NCBI RefSeq assembly: GCF_028389875.1
Contig: NC_084663.1
Coordinates: 98,073,190-98,137,189 of the forward strand
DNA length: 64,000 bases
Direction of reading: 5' to 3'
Source: Rhea pennata
Lineage: Eukaryota; Chordata; Aves; Rheiformes; Rheidae
Numbering within the stretch: the first letter of the stretch is position 1; each line of letters opens with the position of its first letter. The translations under genes were made by a program, and so were the position numbers. Under the pieces are notes generated by a model. It was given only the letters and a program-made list of their open reading frames with translations. It was not told where the DNA came from and ran no database searches. Shown piece after piece: positions 27,423-37,943 of the stretch.

Positions 27423-30400
27423 TTGTGCACTAATTAATTGCAGTTTGAGGAGTCCTTTCCAGAGAATCAATACTGCCTTAAAGTTCACACAGGTGGAAGT
27501 TTTATTAATGTTAATTTAACATTTCAGTCTTAAGTCTCTTAATGGGTTTATTTTTGCTAAGGGTCATTGATACAAAATATTTCTTTGACTATTTCATTGA
27601 AGAGGAAAAAATAGTTTCGTCCTATCTTTGACAAATTTGCAGACAGTCAGAAAGTATAGGAAACAATATGTTTTTGTGCTCCAGACCGTCTTCTCAAATC
27701 TGATAGAGACCGAAGTAATTAATACACTTCCATGACTGACGAACTGATATCGGAGATGGCACGTCCAATTCTTGCTGGACGAGTATCTGTATATTCCCTT
27801 CCTCTTGACCCTTCTCAGTAGGAAAGACTAAAGGAGGAATGACATGGTTCTGTTTTACCCTTTATGATAGAGTCTCTAAGCAAAATACCTTAAGAATGAG
27901 AAGGGAAAGAGCTTAGTACTTCTACTACGCACTTTTTTTTCTCTCTCTCTTAGGAGGATAAAACACCCATCTTTGGCCACAAATCGTTAAAACTGCCCCT
28001 TTCCCCTAAAGTAGGTACTTTTTATGAAAGGATCATTATCTCCGCTCCTTTGAGTTACAGTAATACCGAATAGCAAATATTAATCCAGGAGAGTTTATTT
28101 GGGTTTTTGTTTGTCTGTTTTCAAACTACAGTCGAATGGACCCTGCAAACAAAAAACAATTGTAGTGAGCCAAACCAAAAGTCTATTTATTCTGTATCTT
28201 GCTTCCCTTGGTGGAGAAGGCTGTCAGAAGAGATTTAAAAAGAAGAAAAAGCACACCTAACTGCATCTTTAGCAAGCCTTTCATTTGTTTTTAATGCCTT
28301 AGATTGTATTATGTGAATAATACTATTAGTTTAGAGCAGTGTAAAATATACTAAAGGGAGATGAATAACCCATCCTTGAAGTCAGAAATGAAAAATTATC
28401 ATCACATGGAGTAAGTTACCTTAGATAGAGATAACACTTAGATGTACCTCCAAGTCTGATGCTATTTCCAAACTAGAAATGAAAAAAAAAGAAAAAGAAA
28501 CAGCACAATAGGAATGTACCATTAATTTTAAAGAAATGCTGTATTAGGCATTCAAAAACCTGGCATCTTTGCAATGAGTACTTGCTCCTCCTCCCCGCTG
28601 TTCATAAATGAAAACCAGAATTCTTGTCCTACTCATGCAAACCTTCGTATGATGAACTCTTTTCCTTCACAGGTCAGTATTGTTTGTCATGAACAAATGA
28701 CTATTACTCCCAGGTTTTTCTGTCACAACTAGACTATTGCAGAAAACCCTTATAGAATTTGGGCTTATTGTATTAAAATCATAGTCTGTTATTCTCACGG
28801 GTCTAATTTTTCCTTAGGATTTTTCTTTAAAAAAAGCTAAATTGACTTTTTTTTAAAGAAAAAAAAATCAATTTAATGGCTTTTATTTGCACAGAGAGTG
28901 AGAATGCCTTTGAACACTGCGCCAAGGATCTTTAGAATAAACAATCTATAAAAAAAAATAATTTTGCCACATTTGACAGTAGACGATTGGCTGAGAATTA
29001 AAATTAGAGAATAGAGAATAAAAGATACTATTTCAGACCAGGCTAAACTAACAATTAGCCTAATAATCAGGCTTCTCTTTCGGTTTGTTTTTTGCTCTCC
29101 ATTCACCCGTGCCTCGTTCTTTCTCGTCTCTAGCACAGCCAGTTAGCTGTCATGATTTGCTGCTGTGCGTATAGAGATGCCGCTGTAGTTATCTGTGGAG
29201 ACAAATTGTTCTTCACAGAAGCGTTCAGGTTTCCCTCTGCTGTTGCTGTTGTCAACATGGTAAATATTTAAATAATTTAGTTATAACTGTAAATTAGCTA
29301 GCAGACTGGCAACAGCTCTAAGAGCAGTAAAAGAACAGTTGGGAGCTGGGAAAGAGCAGGGAGCCGTATATCTAACGCTAACCTATAAAGAAATGTCTCA
29401 TACTTTGTGCTTGGAAAAGAAGAGTAAATTAAAACTGACATTAGAAAAGCACAGGGCACACGGCGAGGCACTTGTGTGCCTGATCAAAGCTTTTGCTGTG
29501 ACTTTATGGGGGATTTGAAAATTGTTTTTATTTCTAAAACCTAAGCAGTATTGGCTGACAAGTAGATAGTGCGTGTTGCAAAGGCAAGACAGAGTTAGAT
29601 TTGAAAAGAAGATGTGGCACATATGTTTGTATACATTCTGCTGAAATACAAACAGATGTTTAAATCAGAGTTTTGGGAAATAAATTTTAAGATTAAGAAT
29701 CTAAGCTGTGTTTAACTAGGAGTAAATTAAACTCCTGTCTCCTTCCACTCTCCACACTCATGCAGTTTTTTTAAACTGTATTTAAGACAGAGCTATAGAC
29801 TGTGAGGTTTATAACATTGGTGCATTTTATTAGAAATTCAAATTTCAGGCTTTCTTTTTTACTAGAATATTTTTAAAGGCCTAGAGAATTAGAATTACTT
29901 AAATACCACAGAAGTTAAATTTGAAACTGAAAAGAGAAACATCTGTTTCCAGCCTTTACTATTACTAATAATTCCAATTAAAATAAGAAGCTGAAACACT
30001 TCAGAAAAAAAAAATATTTGTCCTCAAAAATTTGGTTACCTCCTCCACTTCAGTTTGGGCTGAAAATACTCAATCTGCGACTGAAAGTTCTTCTCCTACT
30101 CTGGGAACATAAAGAAAAAACAGAATTTCTGAAACAGAAAGATAAATGGTAACATTCAGTACCAAGAAAAAAGTACAAACTTGGGTCTGAGTTGCGCATT
30201 AGGTGCAACACTTTTTATTCTAATCAACCTACAACTACTTGGGCTTCCCAGCCCTCACGCCACGGTACTGCTTTTGCTCCATAAACAAAATAAATTTATA
30301 GGAAAACCAGTGAGAAATGAACATATGAAAAATGGAAAACAATCACTTCAGGCGAGATAAAATGCCAGGAGAAGGAAAAAGGATGATCTTGCGATATAGG

Positions 30401-30898
30401 CAGGAGATTGAAAGGTCCTGACTTTGGTAGAGCCTTGCTGTGGTTCTGGACGATTTGCGCAGGCTGCAAGTTTCAGCGTGCAACTCGCTCATCCCCCCAG
30501 GGCTCCAGACACAGGCGGTTCCTGATGCGGCCTGATACCACCTCCTTACGGCAAGGTGGCCCTTTCTTTCAATTCCTCCTCTGAAAAAAGATGAAGTAAT
30601 ATCTATTAGCTGCTTCACAGATGATTTCTCTGCTGTCCTGAATGACTGTATCATATTGCAAAAAAGCGCCTGTCAACATGAAAAATGTCGTTACAGTGAT
30701 GGAGAACCCCAAAATGCCTTTGGGAGAACTAGAGCGGGAAAGAAACAGGACTGGAAATTGGATGTTTCATTTAAAAGGAACAAGAAACGGAGGGAGCATG
30801 GTTGGAAGGATGGAAGGACCATGTGCAAAAACAGTCACAAGCCTGTCAATGTTACAGGCTATGTGCTGTCTGTCTTTCTTTTTTTCTTTTCTTTCTTC

Positions 30899-30929
<31 letters not shown>

Positions 30930-32421
30930 TAAAGATCACTTTGATCAGGAGGGAAATCTGCACCATAGAAGCAGAATTCATGTTTTTTTCACTACCAAGG
31001 ATTATCTTACGTTGTTCCTTCATCACAAAAGACATCCGTGGCTGGAATAAAACACAACTAAAGGAGCCTTTGCAACACCAGCATCATTAGGAAACAAAAC
31101 TCAAGTACCACAACCAGAACAGGCAGTTCCTAAGGTGGGCTGGAGCCAGGGAGTCAAGGAACAACACTCTTGTCTTCTCAGCAGGAGAAAACACATCTGC
31201 CCCCGCTTGCAACATGAGAATGTATTTTCTCGTTCTCTTTGACCTCAGGTTTCCATTAAGAAATGGACAGAACGCCAAAGCCCCGGAAGAATCCAGCTGC
31301 GTGGAAACCAAATAAGAGGAACATTACAGGCCAGCTCAGATCTCGCCCTGACAGTATCATCCAGCCTCTCCCCTTTACTTCTTTGCTCCAGCTAGACCTT
31401 TCAGGGCAGTATTAGTGGAGTTCATTAGGTTTTTGGACCAGACTCTATTTCAAACACTCTAGGTCAAGGAGAATATGAATTACACCTCTGGGGAAAGGCA
31501 AAATCTAGCTTTCATGCTCCACCCGTATTTGGCTCAGCATTTCCTCTGTTAAGGAAGGATTTCCCAGGTCCTTTGCAGCTACCTTGGTCATCTTGGCCAT
31601 CAAACTGTCACAAGCAGCCTGTTGTCTTTAGCAAGGTTTGTGGTGGAAAACCAGCACGAGCTAGACTAATTGAAGGGTTAATTAAATGACAAAATGCATT
31701 TGTTGTGGGGAGGGGCCTTCCTGTGTTTCTAACAGAGCTTCAAGGAGAGGCAGGTTTAGTGCAAAGGGAGGCTTAGCGCAACTACGTTTACTTACTCTGC
31801 CCCAAGTGGTACTTTGGGAGCTGCTGAGGTCTAGCTCTGCAGCCAGTCTGGGAGTTCACTGGTTCCCAGCTACTGCTCTTCTTTTGACTGTAAATGTGAA
31901 ATTCTTCATTCTGTAAATGTTTTTAATAAGAGATGCAAGAAAACACACACAACCAACGTTTGAAATTTGTGGCAAAAAGAGTTAAAATCTTACCACCTTT
32001 GTTATTATTCAGATAAATTTCCAGCAACATAAATTGTTTTGTCTGAAGAGAGGTCATCTTCAGAACTGATTCAAAAAACTTCATGATTCAGACAAGAAGT
32101 TATTGCAAATAATAAGTTCAAGATAATTATAAAGAATTTCAGAGCTATTCATTAAAACGACTTTTCATCAGCAAAATCCTGATTTTTATGGTACCCTACA
32201 GGCAAACCAGTAGCCCAACTTTTAGCTGAATTGTTGTGAAACTAACTCCATTAACCATTTATCCATGTTGCTGTTTATTATTTAGCATCCATTTTTGATA
32301 TTAATTATTGAGTTTGGATAGCAATGGCTGTCACAGAGTGAACAACAAAATAGCAGCTTGAATTACAGAAAGCAGAAATCAACTAAGCACAAAGAATTCA
32401 GTTCTGTTGAGACAACACGTA

Positions 32422-32443
32422 CTATAAAAGGTTTTTCTTTCAG
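32422..32443 (+). promoter_or_regulatory. TATAAAAG motif plus splice-acceptor-like tract before the TRAT1 ATG
   Basis: TATAAAAG sits about 25-30 nt upstream of the ATG and is followed directly by GTTTTTCTTTCAG. If the TATA element worked here, transcription would start almost at the ATG. The acceptor reading, with an upstream non-coding exon, is therefore at least as likely. The sequence alone does not decide between them. Confidence 0.35.
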
Positions 32444-32451
32444 GTGCAGAA

Positions 32452-32557
32452 ATGGACTGCCATTTTTCTGTCTGGGGAATTTTGGCCTTTCTAAGTTTGG
32501 CTCTGATTCTTTCACTGATACTGAATATTTCACACTGTATGAAAAAGAAGCGAGAAG
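32452..32557 (+). CDS. TRAT1: TRAT1 coding exon 1 (signal-anchor/transmembrane)
   Basis: ATG at 32452-32454 opens MDCHFSVWG, then a run of about 20 hydrophobic residues and SHCMKKKRE. It ends at a strong donor (GAAG|GTAAGTG) in phase 1. The layout matches the N-terminus of mammalian TRAT1 (a Cys, Phe/Trp-Gly, a leucine-rich span, then NISH). A strong acceptor-like sequence (TTTTTCTTTCAG) ends at 32443, so the coding exon may begin at 32444 downstream of an unseen non-coding exon. Confidence 0.92.
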
Positions 32558-35500
32558 GTAAGTGATGTCCCTCTGTAAGGAACGGAGTTTGAGCATTTGA
32601 AAGTACCTGTAGAGAAAGGCTGGATGTCAAGCCAACAAATTGATTCTTTTGAAACTAAAAGTCATCTTTGGGCAAGAATGATGGACTTGATGGTTTAAAT
32701 TTCTTTTTTCTTCTTTTTTTCATTAGGAGAGTTAAATATGATTACAGAATGATTACTAGCTGCCCAAACCCCTGCCGTAAACAACTATCCAAATCCATTC
32801 TCTAACAACAAACTAACAGAACATGTATGAAGTGAAGAATTTAGTACGGGATATTTTTTTAAAAAAATACATTTTAAAAGTGTATTATTCCTTTCTTTTT
32901 AAGTGTATGTACTTTCATGTAACTAATTTCTGTGCTTGGATATAAAAAATGGTTTTAAGTAACCATGCTAATGCAAAATGTATTTGAGAAAACCTGCTCC
33001 TCCCAAAATTCCTGAATGCTAATTTGAATTTCAGATTTCATACACATTTTATATTTAATCAATTTTGAAAACAGGTTCCAAGTGCTTTTCATTGTGGGAT
33101 CATAATGTAGCTGTTAAACTAATATGTCACTAACAATAAGGAAATAATTTGTTTAATTTATGTTACCTAGTGACCACAGTCATTCTCTGTTTCTGACTAA
33201 AATTAATGATGACTTTTTTTTAAAGAAAAAACAGAATTGATTATGCTAGTACAACCTGCCGTATGCATACAGATATAGTTACTCAGTTGTACAATCCTTT
33301 CCACTCCTATTCAGGAGCAACCACCTTCACACAGGAAAACTGGTATCTGTGCTGTATGCACAAGAGTGGGCTGGCAAACACTAGTGTGTTTGACCACTTT
33401 AAATATATCCATATCCATACATAATTTACATAAACAGAAGGCCTATGCTTATAAACTGAATTCACTAAGAATAACATAATTGGTACAACTACAGGATATT
33501 AATATAGCTACTCGAGTGCTGGGGTTTGGGGGGTTTGCTTTTTTGTTTCTGTCCTCTAGTGTTACTAGACAGGTATTTCTATGATGAAAAATCAGTTATT
33601 TACAAAACTAATCCTAAGCAAGGTTGCAGTCAGAGTGGCTGACATTGCAGTATTCATGGAATCAGATCTTAGAGAAAATTTTGGAGTCCTAGAGCACAGG
33701 ATGGAAAGTCGGACGCTCCTGGGTTATTAATCAAGCTCTAGCAACAACTAATCTGTTTGTAGCCGCTGTGTCTCTGCTTCAGTTTCTTCATCTGTGGATC
33801 AAAGGATCTACCTTTCAGAGACACAAGCAAAAAAATCTAGTAAAATGAATGAACCTTTCATCTTCCAATATAAACACATGACGCACTGGTCAGAGAAAAA
33901 GATGAAGCAGAACAAGGAAGGGGCGGAAACACAGAATCAGTCCTATGCGTTTTGAGGGGAAAGGACTGTCTTCGATATACAGTATTTAACAAAACAGGGC
34001 CTAGAGGAAGGAGTGTCCTAATCTACAAGCATGGCTTGCATTCATAAGCGTTTCTTAGAGTAGTCTTAAATTAAAAGTATTTGAATAAAGAAGTGGGACA
34101 ACCGAAGGTGCTGAGAACCTAGAGGTTTCAATTTACTCTTTACAGCAATATCAAAAGCAGTTGAGATGATAATCTGAAATACTCAACAGTAGTACATTTC
34201 CCTTTCTTTTCACTTTCTTTATTTTTTAATACATTTTCTAGCTAAAATATATGAAGACTATGAAGACTGCAGTCCAAGGTAGGCTGGATTAAAAAAAACA
34301 TTTCTTTCTAGCATGGGTAAAATAAGCAATAAATAATGATAGATAGCTTTGAAGGGTAGCACAGAGGAAATTTTAGTGATCTCATGAAACCTGCCTAGAA
34401 ATACCAGAGCATAGGATAGTTATGAAGAAATATTTTCCAAAGAAAGCAGAAAAAATATTACATTGGCACTGCATTCATTTTACCAGTAATCAAATAATGC
34501 AATACTAATATGGTAAATTTTATATATTTAACTGAAAGATACTGAGCTAAAACACTATTTATTATCGCTCAGTCTCAATGACCCTCTAATAATTGAATCG
34601 AGCTCTTGGAACACTATGATAAATTATAGAATTACAGTCTGATACTGTATACTTGTGGAGCAGTAATTTATATATTTGTACTTCATACTCATCTTTTACA
34701 AATTCCATTCAAAAGCAGTAAAACAGTCTGTTTACATTGCTCACAGCTGCTGTACAGCCTATGATCTGTTACCAGGAAGTTTCAATTATTCTATATCAAA
34801 ATAGCTGCTTTAGAAAACGGAGATGGAAAGGATTTCATCCCACCTCAGATGCAAAAGGCCCTTAAAATAAAATACAAAGCTCTTCTCTCCCTCCCTCTCC
34901 CCCCCCCCTCCAAACAATCCTCAATTATGCATTTGCTTGAAATTGGGAAGTCTGTCGGTGTGTATATTTCTGGCTCTGCTTAGTCAAAGAACATCACTGA
35001 AAAGTGGTGTTATGTTGCATTACAGCATCCTATAGAAAAAGCGTGGTAAAGGGATGCCATTTTGGGCAGAGGTATAGGGAGACAGTTCAGTGGCTCTACT
35101 TACAATTCCCATTTTCACAAACATACTTAAAAACATTTTCAAGCAACAACAGGTCATGAAATACAGAACACCATCAAATACCTGAATTTGAACTTTGCTT
35201 TAGTTTCTCTTGGCATGTCCCTGTAAGTGTTTTAGTTTGAATCAGGAGTGCACTCTTTAAGAAAACCTCCCAAAGAGCCCCATTTAGCACTTTGGTTCGT
35301 ATTGAGAAGCAGTCTCAGAGTGCCTGAATTGGCTTCCTTCGAGATGAAACTCCTCTAGGAGCCGTGCTCCAGGGCTGCTCCTCATGGGATCTCAGTGTGT
35401 GGGACTAGCTAATGCAAATTTAACCTCTCCCAAAGGCATACGATGGTGTTGTCCATTCCTCAGCACCAACTGTTTCACTCGACAGATGTGCTCCTGCTGT

Positions 35501-37898
35501 GCTGCACGACTGTGCGGGCACAGGCCTCTCCAACCTTTTCCTCCTTCCTTTAGACTTGCCATGTGTAGCCTTGTGTAGCAAGGCTCAGCTGCTGGAGCAT
35601 GAAAGGGGTGAGCATCTAAAAGGGAGTATGTTCCTCTGGGCTAGGGGACTTTGGCTCCTGCAGAAATGGGTGTCTTACCCGAATAAATATCTGTTGGCGA
35701 CAGAAAGCTCCACGTCAGAGCAGTCACAGAGTGAAAATGAGTAGCAGGATTAGAAAAGTTTGATGCAGCTCTCAAAGGGATTAGATGGTGTGCCTGCTAG
35801 ATAGAGTAAGAGATTAGACACACTGACCCATGAACTCCTTTTCAGTCCTCTTTTCACTGTTTTACTTCACTGAAGTGATTATTACAATTTCTAGAACTGT
35901 ATCAAGCAGTAGTTTAGTAATTTTGAGATTAGCTTTATGCTAACTAAGATAGAGGAAACAAGAGTTCGATTCTTCATTAGAGAGCAGGTCTCTTTTCAGA
36001 ATATGGACAATATCCTGTCTTCCCCTTCTGTAAAACTATTATTTTTCCCCTCACATGTTTTGTCCTGTCTTTTAGGTCACATACAATTGGCTATTACTAT
36101 ATGCATGTAAAATGCTCAAAGTAAAATAGTGAGATGCTAAATTAAGCTTATTATATCAATTAAAAGTATTTCTCCATTCCTATTCTAGCTATGATAACTA
36201 TTATACAGAAGATGACCCAGTTTATGGCAATCTCAGTCAAGATATTTTAGGTAAGCTTCACTTCAGGAACGTATCTATCCGGTGGATATAATAAATGGAT
36301 GGTTAACAGCAGAATGATCAACACTTTCTATGTTTCTTAAATAGCAAACGTGAGAATCAAGTGCTTTTTAATTGTTGTGTTAATCCCTACTTGAGAATAG
36401 AACCGCAAAGCACCGTACTCTATTACTATTCATAAGACCACACACTGAGTTTGATTTTTTACAATCCAAATGCTCCTATTTGGCCAAATATCTCAAAACA
36501 AAGAGCTTTTCTAAGCGTAGAGCTGCATCTGTTTAAGTAACAGCTTGATTTAGGCACATTAAACAGCCTAAGGCAAAACAACCGTCTGCATAAAGTCACT
36601 GTCCCCGTAGCAGCTGGCAGAAAGATAAACTTACTGTTTTCTGCTGTGGCTATTCACAGATCCATCTCTTGTTGCAAACTTGCATATTAGTGATGTGGGC
36701 AAACAGAGCCCACAGAGGCTGAATAGTGGGCAGGAGTAGCTTTCCTCTGCTTTGCTGAACTGCAGTAATAACGCCTGGCGGAAAGGTACCGCTTTAATAG
36801 CAGTAATATCACATAACCCTGCAGCTAGTGCTAGATACATTGAAGCACGTGTCTCAGAGCCTTTACAATGTTAAAGCAAGTATTAGGAAACATCGATGCG
36901 ACTTTTTTGCTAGTCTTACCTGCGGTTAAGCAAAAGTGAACTAAGGTACATCAATGGAAAAAAATTATCAATTTTCACATACAGAATTTACCTAAATTTA
37001 GCTGCACCAATGCTTATATGCATCGACACTATATAAGTCTCAAAATATGAAGTAATTTATTTAACTTATGTATAAAATGAGATGTGGCATGAGAAAGTAA
37101 CTTGAATTAATATCACAGAAAAACTAAAGGCAGAGTCAGGAATACAATTTAATCACTAACTCCTGAAACTCATAGCATCATTCTCAGCCACCAAGCATTC
37201 CTCCTGGGCTCTGCATAGCCTCGTACCTAAAAGGATTGCCTTCACTAACAAATATGGCAAATATGAAGCTACCTCCATTGTAAGATGTTCACTTCGGAGC
37301 CTGAAATAACATCCACTTACAGAATATTCATCCACAGGAACCAAAGAACAACACAAAAGCTGCATTATCCTCCATGTAGCACCAGTGGTTTTGATCCTAA
37401 ACTGCTGTTAGATGTTAGGGCCTTCTGAAGTCTTACAAATTATTTACCATATTTTAGTTGGTATAATGATGGTGCCCCTGTGGGTAGGGTGCCTGGGGGA
37501 CTGTGCCGCTCAGCACCCTGGCTTTGGGGGCAGGTTTAGCTCAGCTGGTTAGCGCATGGTGCTGTTAATGCCAAGGCTGCAGGTTCAGTCCCCATACAGG
37601 CTATGCTGAGGGCTAGATTAGATGACCTCCAGAGGTCCCTTCCAGACTTACCATTTTATGATTCTATAAATAATGAGAACAATCCCATCCATGAGTATAC
37701 AGAATGAATGTTGGTTTCAGAGTACATGCATCTGAATTCTCTAGCTATTTGCACCTCTGTAAGTAGAGGAATACCTACATGTGAGGCTTCAAAACAAAAC
37801 CCAAACTTCTACCAAAGAAAATTTGGGGGGAGTTAGCTTTATAACAGGGAGGATCTGGTATTCTTTAAATCCTCAACAGGCTGCTTTAATAACTAAAA

Positions 37899-37943
<45 letters not shown>

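Larger units (their letters stand above)
11171..32421. other. Long gene-free stretch upstream of TRAT1
   Basis: About 21 kb without a coding exon I can support. It includes a relatively GC-rich block at 11.46-11.95 kb, homopolymers (A21 at 19262-19282, A22 at 20651-20672, C11 at 24853-24863, a long pyrimidine tract at about 30868-30930), a 29-bp duplication at 13574-13633, and a 19-bp palindrome at 27404-27422. It could hold regulatory elements or non-coding transcripts; the sequence alone does not show which. Confidence 0.5.

Noticed and set aside
30642-31090. Several open frames through a long Phe/Ser run
   Set aside because: They are produced by a pyrimidine tract (about 30868-30930) and have no coding character.
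37529-37602. Functional tRNA gene
   Set aside because: The acceptor stem pairs poorly and the sequence runs directly into a CR1 3' tail, so it is the head of a SINE.
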